Of a stretch of 64,000 nucleotides of DNA, positions 45,073 through 53,902 are shown piece by piece (position 1 is the stretch's first letter; every line of letters begins with the position of its first letter). The stretch covers positions 1,488,001-1,552,000 of the forward strand of contig NZ_CP192292.1 of assembly GCF_050596425.1 (NCBI RefSeq). Direction: 5' to 3'. Under the pieces are notes generated by a model. The model did no database searches, was not told the origin of the DNA, and worked only from the letters and a program-made list of their open reading frames with translations. Made by a program: the position numbers and the translations under genes. Source of the stretch: G963665925 sp050596425. Its GTDB lineage: Bacteria; Bacillota; Clostridia; Peptostreptococcales; Acidaminobacteraceae.

Positions 45073-45978
45073 ATGAAGTCAGACAATGAGATTTACAACT
45101 ATAAGTTACTTGTCCATCAACTCATTGAAGAAGGCAATTATATAAAAGCTGCATCTATTTATAACCGTCTTTACAGTAAAGAAAAGACCAATGTTGATCT
45201 CTTATATGATATAGCAATGTTCCATCATGAATATATTAACCCAAAAGAAGCCCTACGTTATTATGACGAAATTATTGAACTCGAAGAGAGTGAAGCCGGG
45301 GCCTATTATGGAAAGGCTATCATTCACGAAGAGCTGGATGAAACAGATGCGGCAATATTTCATTACAAAAAGGCCATAGAGTGGGACCCGGGCTACTATT
45401 TGGCCCACCTGTATTTGGCTGATATTTATGATAAACGAAAAGAAGATATTCTAGCAGAGGACCACTTAAGAAAAGCCATTCACTATGCGCCTGATGAAGT
45501 GCTTTGCTATAATCATTATAGTGCCTACCTGGAGAGTCGAGGGCGGGATGTTGAAGCCTTAGAATATACAAAAAAAGCCCTTGGTATAGATTCCGAGCAT
45601 TATATGTCCCTCTTTAACATGGGCGTTCTATTGAAAAAGGCATCACAAGTTCAAAAGGCCATTTTCTATTATGAAAAATCCATTGTAAGCAACCCCAACT
45701 ATCCTTATGCCTACTTAAATTTGGCAGTCATACACAAGGCTTCAAAGGCCTATAAAAAGGCTTATGAAGTCTTATCCAGTGCGATCTTGCATAATCCCAG
45801 TGTAAGCGTACTTTACTACAACCGTGCAATAATGCTGGTACAACTGGGCGACTGTGAAAAAGCCACTGAAGATGTTCTGCAGTCCATTCGATTAAGTCCA
45901 AGCCTCAAAAAGTATGCATTGATAGATGTAGAACTAAAGGGTATAGATTTAGAAAAAATTCGAACGGAGAATGTGTAA
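45073..45978 (+). CDS. Tetratricopeptide-repeat protein
   Basis: This 301-residue soluble protein consists of about eight TPR units, for example EALRYYDEIIELEESEAGAYYGKAI, AAIFHYKKAIEWDPGYYLAHLYLADIY and VQKAIFYYEKSIVSNPNYPYAYLNLAVI. TPRs mediate protein binding. I start at ATG 45073 (GGTGATTAC before it); an in-frame GTG at 45046 adds nine residues without a better site. It may be co-transcribed with the methyltransferase. No catalytic domain or signal peptide is seen, so the partner is unknown. Confidence 0.85.
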   Translation: MKSDNEIYNYKLLVHQLIEEGNYIKAASIYNRLYSKEKTNVDLLYDIAMFHHEYINPKEALRYYDEIIELEESEAGAYYGKAIIHEELDETDAAIFHYKKAIEWDPGYYLAHLYLADIYDKRKEDILAEDHLRKAIHYAPDEVLCYNHYSAYLESRGRDVEALEYTKKALGIDSEHYMSLFNMGVLLKKASQVQKAIFYYEKSIVSNPNYPYAYLNLAVIHKASKAYKKAYEVLSSAILHNPSVSVLYYNRAIMLVQLGDCEKATEDVLQSIRLSPSLKKYALIDVELKGIDLEKIRTENV

Positions 45979-46008
45979 AGTGGTATAGCAAGGGTAAAAA
46001 TGAAGACA

Positions 46009-46043
46009 TAAAAATCATCTCAAAACACGAGATGATTTTTTTT
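46009..46043 (+). terminator. Terminator after the TPR gene
   Basis: AAAATCATCTC and GAGATGATTTT form an 11-bp stem followed by a T-run. Confidence 0.9.
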
Positions 46044-46201
46044 ATTGCATTTATTCTTGTAAAGTGGACTGCTATGGTGTATGATTTATTTGAGAATTGT
46101 TATCAGGTACTAAAACCAGATAACATGTTGTGTGAAACACAAGGTCACATAATTCATGAAGAAATTGGCAGTTAGCAAAAGCAATAAAGGAGATGAAAGG
46201 C

Positions 46202-47209
46202 TTGAATAAATCACAGTGGAATGAAAAACTGAGGGCGTATGCAAAGCCCAGTTTGAAAAAATCAGTGTTTCAAATTGTAAACTCAGTGATCCCGTACATG
46301 GGCTTGCTTGTATTAATGTATATGACGATGTACTATGAGGTGCCTTACATACTTACTCTGGGCTTGGCCTTTCTTGCAAGTGGATTTTTAGTAAGAATTT
46401 TTATCCTCTTTCACGACTGCACCCATCTGTCTTTTTTTAAGTCGAAAATAGCATGTTCAATATGGGGGCATATTTTTGGAATATTAACTTTTACCCCCTA
46501 TCACACATGGCAACTGGAACATAATATTCACCACGGCACAGTTGGCAATTTAGACAGACGGGGAATTGGAGACATCTGGACTATGACCGTTTCTGAGTAT
46601 GAAGAAAGCGGACTTATAAAAAGGCTCTGGTACAGGCTATACAGAAATCCATTATTCTTGTTTTTAGTGGCCCCCTTCGCCCTTTTTGCAGTGCTAAACA
46701 GAATACCATCTAAACATGCTAGGCGCAAAGACCATTTAAGTTATTTGGTGACCAATGCGGGTATTGTGGCAGTTTTTATACTTGTTTGGCAAACACTTGG
46801 GCTTAAATATTATCTGGCCATTCAAATGCCAATCCTCTATTTTGCCAGCATTATGGGTGTATGGCTCTTCTTTGTACAGCACCAGTTTGAAGAAGTTTAT
46901 TGGTCAAGTGATTCCGATTGGGATATTGTAAAAGCGGCCCTAAAGGGCAGTTCTTTTTATCAGTTGCCCCTTGTGTTTGAATGGTTCTCGGGCTATATCG
47001 GATACCATAATATACACCACTTGAATTCCAGAATTCCAAATTATAATTTGAAGATGTGCTACAGGGATGTTCATGATTTACTCGAAGAACGAAAAATCAC
47101 ATTTTTTGAAAGCTTTAAGTTGGCATTCTTAGAACTCTACGATGAGAAAAGCAAAAAAATGATTTCTTTTAGAACCGCACGAAAACTTAGACACAGCCGA
47201 TCCAACTAA
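46202..47209 (+). CDS. Fatty acid desaturase family protein
   Basis: An integral membrane di-iron enzyme of 335 residues with the three histidine boxes HDCTH, HNIHHGT and HNIHHLN and four to six membrane helices. Acyl-lipid desaturases need oxygen, which is notable in a probable anaerobe; related family members hydroxylate or bind other substrates. TTG 46202 lies 9 nt after AAAGGAG and gives MNKSQWNEKL; ATG 46193 overlaps that site directly and is less likely. It is a single-gene unit. The substrate cannot be told from sequence. Confidence 0.85.
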   Translation: MNKSQWNEKLRAYAKPSLKKSVFQIVNSVIPYMGLLVLMYMTMYYEVPYILTLGLAFLASGFLVRIFILFHDCTHLSFFKSKIACSIWGHIFGILTFTPYHTWQLEHNIHHGTVGNLDRRGIGDIWTMTVSEYEESGLIKRLWYRLYRNPLFLFLVAPFALFAVLNRIPSKHARRKDHLSYLVTNAGIVAVFILVWQTLGLKYYLAIQMPILYFASIMGVWLFFVQHQFEEVYWSSDSDWDIVKAALKGSSFYQLPLVFEWFSGYIGYHNIHHLNSRIPNYNLKMCYRDVHDLLEERKITFFESFKLAFLELYDEKSKKMISFRTARKLRHSRSN

Positions 47210-47407
47210 AAAGGATTCAAAAATATACATTGAGAATTCCGGATGAAACGTTTATGCAGGCTGTTTATGACATTTGTCATCTTCATCCTGTGGATTTCAC
47301 TCCTGTAACTTAAGTTACGGAATACTATACCATATTACTGTATATTATAAGCATAAGATAAGTCAGGCTTTCATAAGCCATTTGCGGAATAATAAGGAGT
47401 GAAATTC

Positions 47408-47773
47408 ATGAAAAAAGAACATAAAGATCAATTCAACAAGGAAATTGGATGGACACCCCCTGGAGCTCTTATGGCAGATAAGTTTGGAGATGACTTTGGA
47501 GACTTAATCGCTAGGTACCACCATGACATATGGAATGAAGAGGGCGCGATTCCCCTCAAATATAGATATATGATTGCACTGGCAACTGCAATATTTGACA
47601 ATAATGACACGCGGGCAAAACTGGAGCTGAGAAAGGCCATTAACCACGGTGCAAGTAAAGAGGAACTTCTGGAGGTCCTAAAACAACAAGTTTGGATGAA
47701 GGGCTCACCAACCTTGGTTCAAATAGCCCCTCTGCTTCAAATGATTGATAAGTCCTTTGAAGATGACAAGTAA
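47408..47773 (+). CDS. Carboxymuconolactone decarboxylase (AhpD-like) family protein
   Basis: A 121-residue small helical protein with the CMD-fold features PLKYRYMIALATAIF, RAKLELRKAINHGASKEELLEVLKQ and TLVQIAPLLQMI. The AhpD-type CxxC redox pair is absent, so it is not a peroxidase partner of that sort. The ATG at 47408 is 9 nt after AAGGAG. The function of this subgroup is undefined. A terminator follows. Confidence 0.75.
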   Translation: MKKEHKDQFNKEIGWTPPGALMADKFGDDFGDLIARYHHDIWNEEGAIPLKYRYMIALATAIFDNNDTRAKLELRKAINHGASKEELLEVLKQQVWMKGSPTLVQIAPLLQMIDKSFEDDK

Positions 47774-47794
47774 ATATAAAATGCACCTTATCAT

Positions 47795-47833
47795 AAAGAC
47801 ACGTATTCATACTGAATGCGTGTTTCTTTTTAT
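47795..47833 (+). terminator. Terminator after the CMD gene
   Basis: AGACACG-ATTCA and TGAAT-CGTGTTT form a hairpin followed by CTTTTTAT. Confidence 0.8.
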
Positions 47834-47868
47834 ATGGGGTAAATATAAAGGGTCGAAAGGAGTTCTTT

Positions 47869-49122
47869 ATGAAGAAATTTAGAAGACCATTAGCGCTTGT
47901 CATAGGGGCATTGCTTTTCATTTCACCACTAAGTGCATCATTGAATTTAGCATACGCTTCTGCCCCCGAATACGGCAGTTCGGCAATAACACTTTACGAA
48001 TTAGGTGTTTTAACTGGCACAGACCAAGGGTTTGAACTGGAGAGGACACCAACACGTCTAGAAGGATTAATAATTCTTATTAAGTTACTTGGTAGTGGTG
48101 ACCAGACAGATGCCTATACAGATTGGTCCATACCATTTTCAGATGTGCCCCAGTGGGGGAACAAGTGGGTTGCTTATGCCTATAGCCAAGGGCTTACAGC
48201 TGGCGTGGATTCAAACACCTTTGGCTCTGATGAAACACTGCAGTCCAAGTCATACATGACTTTTCTGCTAAAGGCTCTTGGATATGATCCAGATGCAGGC
48301 GATTTCACTTGGGACACGGCCTTAGATAAGGCTGTGGATATTGGGATGATCAACTTAGAAGAAAAAGCAGAGCTAGAGAGAGAAACCTTTTTAAGAGACC
48401 ATCTAGCTTATCTTTCAGAGAAGGCACTGAACCAAAGGATTAAAAATCAAAGGGTTCGTCTTGTTGAAAATTTGGTTTTTAATGAGGCTATTGAAAGAAA
48501 ACCAGCTGAAAAAACAGGCCTAATCAGTAAAAATGAAATGGACCTACTCCTCAAATTTTTTGTGGAGTTGCCAGCGGATGCATACAATGAAGAAGAAGCG
48601 AACAAAATGATAGATCGCATGGAACGTATACCCGAAAATTATATTGAATGGCTTATTGAAGATGGGACAAGAATCCGACTCATTAACAATCCAATGACAG
48701 AAGAACCTGAGTATGAACATTTAAAAGGTGTGGTTCCAAGAGGCTGGGAAGAAACCGGGAAAACATGGGATGATGTGCCTGGAGCAGGCGGGCAATTAAT
48801 TGTTGCCAGAATTGGATACAGTGATCCAGGTGAATTTCACGGATCTCATAATCTTGAGCTCCATGAAATAGGGCATCAAGTGGATTTTGTTGTTTTTGAA
48901 ATGTATGGACTGGACTCCACAAACGAAACATTTGCCCAGCTCACTGAAACAGAGGCGTCCCTTTTTAGTGGTGCCTATTACAAATATGATGAGGAATATT
49001 TTGCAGAAGCCTTCACCATGTTTTACTTAAGTGAAGAGACCAATAAAGAGCTCAAGCGAAAAGCGCCACAAGTTTATGAATATTTTAGGTCATTTGAAGA
49101 GCAGTATGGCTATGATGAGTGA
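47869..49122 (+). CDS. SLH-anchored zinc metalloprotease, lethal-factor/PPEP (M34-like) type
   Basis: The 417-residue product has a signal peptide (1-31), SLH-like segments at about 33-200 (ITLYELGVLTGTDQGFELERTPTRLEGLIILIKLLG, FSDVPQWGNKWVAYAYSQGLTAGVD), and a C-terminal protease domain. Zinc ligands are HEIGH (332-336) and a later EEYFAEAFTMFYLS (about 374-387), then KRKAPQVYEYF. That order is typical of the anthrax lethal factor catalytic core and clostridial Pro-Pro endopeptidases, which release surface adhesins. SLH repeats would keep it on the S-layer. It could process the large surface proteins here, but no cleavage site was identified. Confidence 0.82.
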   Translation: MKKFRRPLALVIGALLFISPLSASLNLAYASAPEYGSSAITLYELGVLTGTDQGFELERTPTRLEGLIILIKLLGSGDQTDAYTDWSIPFSDVPQWGNKWVAYAYSQGLTAGVDSNTFGSDETLQSKSYMTFLLKALGYDPDAGDFTWDTALDKAVDIGMINLEEKAELERETFLRDHLAYLSEKALNQRIKNQRVRLVENLVFNEAIERKPAEKTGLISKNEMDLLLKFFVELPADAYNEEEANKMIDRMERIPENYIEWLIEDGTRIRLINNPMTEEPEYEHLKGVVPRGWEETGKTWDDVPGAGGQLIVARIGYSDPGEFHGSHNLELHEIGHQVDFVVFEMYGLDSTNETFAQLTETEASLFSGAYYKYDEEYFAEAFTMFYLSEETNKELKRKAPQVYEYFRSFEEQYGYDE

Positions 49123-49143
49123 AAAGGGTATGAATCGAGGATA

Positions 49144-49178
49144 AGAAAAAAGACCGAAAAAAGACCGAAAAAAGACCG
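49144..49178 (-). repeat. Triplicated terminator tail
   Basis: On the minus strand CGGTCTTTTTT is repeated three times in tandem directly after the osmC terminator stem, giving successive T-runs. Confidence 0.6.
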
Positions 49179-49200
49179 CCAGTGTTTAAAAGGCGGTCTT
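49170..49200 (-). terminator. Terminator of the OsmC gene
   Basis: AAGACCGCC and GGCGGTCTT form a 9-bp stem. The T-run lies on the minus strand; it is placed between convergent genes. Confidence 0.85.
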
Positions 49201-49206
49201 GTCATT

Positions 49207-49623
49207 TTACTCAATAACTTTAATTTCATAAGTCACTTCTGCGGCCTGCTTGACCATGGCTATGACACCACAGTATTTTTCTTGGGAAAGCTTTACTGCT
49301 TTTTCTAGTTTCTTTAGAGGAAGGTTATCTCCTTTAAAAGAGTATATGACATGTACTTTGGTATAAACCTTAGGGTGTTCATCAGCCAACTGTCCTTCAA
49401 CTTCAATATCAAATGCATCGATTTCCACTTGCATTTTACCGAGTATGGACATGACATCCATAGCTGTGCATCCTGAAAGGGCATTGAGCAGCAAGGGCTT
49501 TGGCAGGGGTCCTCTATTTTGTCCACCGAATGTTTCTGCGGCGTCTACAGTGAGTTTATGACCAGAAATGTCAGTTTCAAAGGCCATTCCATCTATCCAT
49601 GATGTTTTGATTGTATGGCTCAT
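49207..49623 (-). CDS. OsmC/Ohr family peroxiredoxin-like protein
   Basis: The 138-residue product contains the two family cysteines in LNALSGCTAMDVMSIL and QEKYCGVIAMV, and the typical DAFDIEVEGQLADEHPKVY strand region. OsmC/Ohr proteins reduce organic hydroperoxides through this Cys pair. The EKYCGV motif places it with the OsmC rather than Ohr branch. The gene has a GGAGGCAATAT ribosome site and is monocistronic. Confidence 0.9.
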   Translation of the reverse strand: MSHTIKTSWIDGMAFETDISGHKLTVDAAETFGGQNRGPLPKPLLLNALSGCTAMDVMSILGKMQVEIDAFDIEVEGQLADEHPKVYTKVHVIYSFKGDNLPLKKLEKAVKLSQEKYCGVIAMVKQAAEVTYEIKVIE

Positions 49624-49981
49624 ATATTGCCTCCTATTCTAAGCAAGTTACAAATTATAAGTTAAAATTATAATGAAAGCGCCTGAAGATATTTGTTACA
49701 CAACCCTATAAGTCATACCCATTTCCCAGCAGATTCATTCTCAAAAGTTCATCTAACTCGTAAATTGTAAAGGTCCTCACTGAACCCCATCTTATAAACA
49801 GAGAGCATATGAATATATTATGGATGCCAAACTTGTGATTGCCAGGAACTCAAGCGGATGGTACCGTGTAAGAAAAGGCAAAAGACAAGCCCTATCTTAT
49901 TTAAAAATGTTTAAGCAAGAAGACTGTAGATGCAATCTACTTGAGAATACATAGTGACGGAATTTAAGGAGTGAAAGAGGT
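49624..49981. other. Divergent intergenic region without a gene
   Basis: About 360 bp between OsmC and the MocR regulator. I see no coding frame with a ribosome site and no clear operator; MocR-type direct repeats may be present but I could not define them. Confidence 0.3.
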
Positions 49982-51415
49982 ATGATAATCAACTGGAGAC
50001 CAGACAAAAATAGTGAAGTCCCTCTTTTTAGACAAATAGTTAGTCATATAGAAGAAGGTATTAGAGAAGGGGTCTATGTCAAAGATACCAGATTCCCCTC
50101 TCAGAGACATTTGGCTGAGATTTTCAACGTAAATCGAAGCACAATATCCCTAGCCATGGATGAGCTAAAAGCCCTCGGTCTTATTGAAACAAAGGGCAAG
50201 GGCGGGACAAGGGTATCTCATGTGCCTGAGGATATGGGATCATTTGACTGGGGGCACTATGTGGAAGAGAGCATGTACTATCCCAACAGGGCAATCATTC
50301 AAAAAATAAATGACCTAGATTTTGATGACCGTATTATAAGATTAAGTTCTGGCGCAGCCATGCCAGAGAGTTTTGAGTTTACAGGCTTAAAGGCTCTTAT
50401 AGAGCAAGCTTCTGAAGTGGTTGAGAGTCTGGATTATACTGAGCCCAGGGGGTTACTATCACTTAGAGAGGTCCTTAGCCAGTATTTGGGGCAGATTGGG
50501 ATAGAGGCAGATCCTAGCGAAATACTTATTGTAAGCGGGGCACTCCAAGCAATCCAGCTTATTGCCCTAGGCCTATTGCAAAGGGGATCTACAGCCTTGA
50601 TTGAAAAACCCTCCTATTTGTATTCACTGAACATTTTAAAGTCCCTTGACATGCGAAGAAGGGGGATTGATTGTGATTCACAAGGCTTAATACCGGAGAA
50701 TCTCTACAAGGCCAGACCGCGCAATCATCATTCGGTTCTTTATACCATCCCAAATTTTCAAAATCCAACAGGACATTTAATGAGCGAAAAGAGACGACTG
50801 CAAACATTAAAGGTGTGTGAAGAACTCAATATTCCAATCATTGAAGACGATGTTTACAGGGAGCTCTGGATTGACACACCGCCACCACCCGCGCTGAAAA
50901 GTTTGGAGACAAAAGAGCAAGTCCTCTATATAGGAAGTGTTTCAAAGCATTTAAGTCCAGGTCTTCGTATAGGATGGATTGTAGGTCCAAAATCAGTCAT
51001 TGAACGTCTTAGTGACATAAAAATGCAGGTGGACTATGGAGCCAGTACCTTATCTCAGGTGGTTACTGAACTTTGGTTTAAGTCAAATCATAGGGACAAG
51101 GCCCTCCAAATTATGCGTGAAAACTTAAAAAAGAGAAGGGATACAGCCCTTCATGCGCTTAACAAGTACATGTCTGATCTAGGAACATGGGAAGTGCCTA
51201 GGGGGGGCTTCTATATTTGGGTTAAACTCAAGAAAGCGGTCTCAGAGGAGCAAATTTTTAATAGAGCTATTGAGGCAGGTGTTTTGGTTTATCCCGGTCA
51301 TGTCTATGGACAAAATCAGGGATCATCCCTCAGAATATCCTATTCCAGTGAATCCTGCCAACGGATCGACGAGGGCATATGTAAGTTAAGTCAAGTTATT
51401 CGTGCATTAACTTAG
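49982..51415 (+). CDS. MocR-type regulator (GntR winged helix plus PLP aminotransferase domain)
   Basis: A 477-residue fusion. Residues 1-75 form a GntR winged-helix DNA-binding domain (PLFRQIVSHIEEGIREG, FPSQRHLAEIFNVNRSTISLAMDEL). Residues about 110-477 form a fold type I aminotransferase-like domain with the PLP lysine in GSVSKHLSPGLRIGW (Lys322). MocR proteins sense PLP or amino-compound ligands. The gene is directly upstream of a PLP racemase and in the same direction, a likely target, although pdxS is also present at the window start. It has an AAGGAGTGAAAGAGG upstream region. Confidence 0.9.
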   Translation: MIINWRPDKNSEVPLFRQIVSHIEEGIREGVYVKDTRFPSQRHLAEIFNVNRSTISLAMDELKALGLIETKGKGGTRVSHVPEDMGSFDWGHYVEESMYYPNRAIIQKINDLDFDDRIIRLSSGAAMPESFEFTGLKALIEQASEVVESLDYTEPRGLLSLREVLSQYLGQIGIEADPSEILIVSGALQAIQLIALGLLQRGSTALIEKPSYLYSLNILKSLDMRRRGIDCDSQGLIPENLYKARPRNHHSVLYTIPNFQNPTGHLMSEKRRLQTLKVCEELNIPIIEDDVYRELWIDTPPPPALKSLETKEQVLYIGSVSKHLSPGLRIGWIVGPKSVIERLSDIKMQVDYGASTLSQVVTELWFKSNHRDKALQIMRENLKKRRDTALHALNKYMSDLGTWEVPRGGFYIWVKLKKAVSEEQIFNRAIEAGVLVYPGHVYGQNQGSSLRISYSSESCQRIDEGICKLSQVIRALT

Positions 51416-51540
51416 ATATGGTTGGGTATATGGAATGTAATATGGTTTGCTTTATGGTTGGTGACATATAGATGCTTGTGGATGGTGTAATTATTCAGTA
51501 GGGATGTATAATCTTACATAAAGTATGTGGGAGGTACACT

Positions 51541-52623
51541 ATGAACTATCCAAATCTTATTATTCGTCTTGATTATATAAAGGAAAATGCAAAAGCGGTA
51601 GCAGATGCCTGTAAAAAGAAAGACATTTCTGTATGTGGCATTGTCAAGGGCCTTCATAGCGATCCAAAAGTGGCTCAGGCCATGCTTGAGGGTGGCGTGG
51701 ATCAAATCGGTGATGCGCGAATTGGGAATTTGAAACGACTAAAGGATGCAGGTGTAAAGGCATCAACACTTTTAACGCGTATTCCAATGCCTAGTGAGGT
51801 TGCTGACATGATTCAAGTGGCAGATATTAGTCTGAATTCAGAGCTGAAAACCATTCAGGCAATAGACAGGGCCTGCTTAGACATGGGATTAAATCATAAA
51901 ATTGTGCTCATGTATGATTTAGGAGATTTAAGAGAAGGCTTTATCAGTAAGGCGGAACTCCTTCAAACAGCTCTTCAAGTGGAAGGAATGAAAGGCGTTG
52001 AACTAGCTGGTGTTGGTACCAATTTAGGGTGCTATGGTTCGATAAAACCGACCCGGAAAAACCTAAGTGAGCTGGTCGACCTGGCCACCACCATTGAGAA
52101 GAAGATTGGACGAAAGCTGGAAATTGTTTCTGGAGGGGCAACATCTAGTCTACCTTTGGTTTATGATGATGATATGCCAAAAGGCGTTAATCATCTGAGA
52201 ATTGGTGAGGCCATTTTACTGGCCCGAGACCTGCCGGATATATGGAAGGTGCCCATGCCAGGGACGCATCAAGACACAGTTTTAGTAGAGGCTCAAATTG
52301 TTGAAATGAAACGCAAGCCAAGTCATCCAATCGGTGATATATTCATTGATGCGTTTGGAAACACACCTATTTATGAGGACAGAGGCTGGGAAACCCGAGC
52401 TATACTGGCGTTAGGAAGACAAGACTTCGCCATGATGGACCAGTTGATTCCAAAGGATAAGGGGCTTCATCTGGTTGGCTGTAGTTCAGACCACCTCATT
52501 GTATCTATAGAAAACACGAGCAAGTATGAGGTTGGTGATGTGGTCCAGTTTGAAATGTTCTATGGTCCCATGTTGTTTTTAAGTGGTGCGGAACATATTC
52601 AAAAAACGTATAGGGCATTGTAA
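51541..52623 (+). CDS. Alanine/ornithine racemase family PLP enzyme
   Basis: A 360-residue fold type III PLP enzyme resembling the YhfX/ornithine racemase (Orr) family. The start has the Schiff-base lysine in CGIVKGLHSDPKVAQAMLEGG (Lys36). Further family stretches are DARIGNLKRLKDAG, ADISLNSELKTI, KIVLMYDLGDLREG and EIVSGGATSSLP. It interconverts L- and D-amino acids; ornithine is typical of clostridial members but is not proven here. The ATG has a GGGAGGTACACT site. A terminator follows the stop. Confidence 0.85.
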   Translation: MNYPNLIIRLDYIKENAKAVADACKKKDISVCGIVKGLHSDPKVAQAMLEGGVDQIGDARIGNLKRLKDAGVKASTLLTRIPMPSEVADMIQVADISLNSELKTIQAIDRACLDMGLNHKIVLMYDLGDLREGFISKAELLQTALQVEGMKGVELAGVGTNLGCYGSIKPTRKNLSELVDLATTIEKKIGRKLEIVSGGATSSLPLVYDDDMPKGVNHLRIGEAILLARDLPDIWKVPMPGTHQDTVLVEAQIVEMKRKPSHPIGDIFIDAFGNTPIYEDRGWETRAILALGRQDFAMMDQLIPKDKGLHLVGCSSDHLIVSIENTSKYEVGDVVQFEMFYGPMLFLSGAEHIQKTYRAL

Positions 52624-52639
52624 AATTTTCAAATTGAAA

Positions 52640-52684
52640 TCAAATCCTACCATGAGTCGATTGGCTCTTGATAGGATTTTTTTA
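52640..52684 (+). terminator. Terminator of the racemase gene
   Basis: AAATCCTA and TAGGATTT with inner ATGAG/CTC pairs, then a T7 run. Confidence 0.85.
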
Positions 52685-52712
52685 TTGTCTTGTTAAGGCA
52701 CTTGCTAAAAAA

Positions 52713-52765
52713 TTCAAATTGTATATTTCAAATTGTATATTTCAAATAAAAAATTACAATTTGAA
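52713..52765. promoter_or_regulatory. Repeat cluster TTCAAATTGTA upstream of the Mrp-type operon
   Basis: TTCAAATTGTA occurs as direct repeats at 52713-52723 and 52727-52737 (14-bp step) and inverted as TACAATTTGAA at 52755-52765. The array lies 66 bp before the first antiporter gene and may bind a regulator or fold in the transcript. Confidence 0.55.
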
Positions 52766-52830
52766 TAAATTGAAAGAACTGTCACCGATTTGGGTAACAA
52801 TTAAAAAATACGTTGTAATAGGAGGTCAGT

Positions 52831-53325
52831 ATGGCAAAAAAATGGGGGAACAGATTCATAAAATACATAGTCCTACTGCTGTTCTGGCTTGTCCTGAGTG
52901 GGACTTTTGATGCCCGTGTTTTGATTACGGGGCTCTTTGCAGCGGCAGTTGTTTTACTTGCCTCTGAATATTCACTCAAGAAATTTGAATCCAGTCATGT
53001 TTTTATCCGTTATCATTATCATATTCTTTGGTTTTTCGGAATTGTCTTAATTGAAATTTTCCTAGCTGCCTATCAACACATTCAACGTGTATTAGCAGGA
53101 GAAGACAGATCCGTTATTTTCGAATTAGATTTAAGTGTGGAAGATGAGTTTGCCATAGCCCTTATTGCAAACGCTATTACTTTAACACCTGGCACTCTAA
53201 CCATGCAAGTGCATGATCAGACTTTAACAATACTGGGGTTTGCTGATTCTATTGAAGAGGTGGATGAAATTAAAAGAGTGGTCATTGAGAAGTATCAAAA
53301 GCCCTTTCTTGGAGGTGGTCATTAA
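52831..53325 (+). CDS. mnhE: Mrp-type Na+/H+ antiporter subunit E
   Basis: The 164-residue product has two to three N-terminal membrane helices and the MnhE/MrpE features LLFWLVLSGTFDARVLITGLFAA and AIALIANAITLTPGTLTMQV. Subunit E is a small part of the multi-subunit cation/proton antiporter. It is the first gene of a tightly packed operon. The ATG follows TAGGAGGTCAGT. The stop overlaps the next ATG. Confidence 0.9.
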   Translation: MAKKWGNRFIKYIVLLLFWLVLSGTFDARVLITGLFAAAVVLLASEYSLKKFESSHVFIRYHYHILWFFGIVLIEIFLAAYQHIQRVLAGEDRSVIFELDLSVEDEFAIALIANAITLTPGTLTMQVHDQTLTILGFADSIEEVDEIKRVVIEKYQKPFLGGGH

Positions 53326-53582
53326 TGCTTGAATTGACACTTTTTTTTATAATACTTTCCATGTTTATACTCGTTGTATACACCTTAAAGGGAGAATCTA
53401 TATGGGAAAGACTTATCGGTCTGAACCTGATTATCATAAAAATTATTTTGCTTATAACAGTCTATGCCATCCTTATTGATGTGCCGTCTGTTCTTGATAT
53501 TAGCATCACATACAGTATTGTTGGATTTATTGCGACCACCCTACTTTCGAGGTTTTTATTGAGAGGGGGACGGCTTAAATGA
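53325..53582 (+). CDS. mnhF: Mrp-type antiporter subunit F
   Basis: An 85-residue membrane protein with three helices and the family sequence GESIWERLIGLNLIIIKIILLITVYA. Its ATG overlaps the mnhE stop (TAATG) and its end overlaps mnhG by 4 bp, so translation is probably coupled. It is a structural part of the antiporter membrane arm. Confidence 0.88.
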   Translation: MLELTLFFIILSMFILVVYTLKGESIWERLIGLNLIIIKIILLITVYAILIDVPSVLDISITYSIVGFIATTLLSRFLLRGGRLK

Positions 53583-53902
53583 TTGCAAACATACTGCTTA
53601 TTCTCACTTGGTTTTTTATGTTGTTTGGCATATTTGGTCTCTTTAGATTGAAGGGCATTTATACAAGGCTTCTTTCTAGTTCAAAGATTGATTCTGTAAC
53701 AGTTATAACCCTTTTCACCGCCTTGATGATTAAATCCGGGTTTACAAACACCACATTAAAACTAGGGGTTGTTCTTGTGTTCTACTTGCTGACCAATCCA
53801 GTGACCAATCAAATTGTTGCCAATTCAGCTCTAAGAAATGGTATAAAACCAGACCGCTTCATACTGGAGTCCTCTCGAAAGGAGGGCGATAAAGATGCTT
53901 AG
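53579..53902 (+). CDS. mnhG: Mrp-type antiporter subunit G
   Basis: A 107-residue protein with three helices and the MnhG/PhaG pattern FGLFRLKGIYTRLLSSSKIDSV and KLGVVLVFYLLTNPVTNQIVANSA. It overlaps the neighbours on both sides, in the order E-F-G seen in Mrp and Mbh operons. Confidence 0.9.
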   Translation: MIANILLILTWFFMLFGIFGLFRLKGIYTRLLSSSKIDSVTVITLFTALMIKSGFTNTTLKLGVVLVFYLLTNPVTNQIVANSALRNGIKPDRFILESSRKEGDKDA

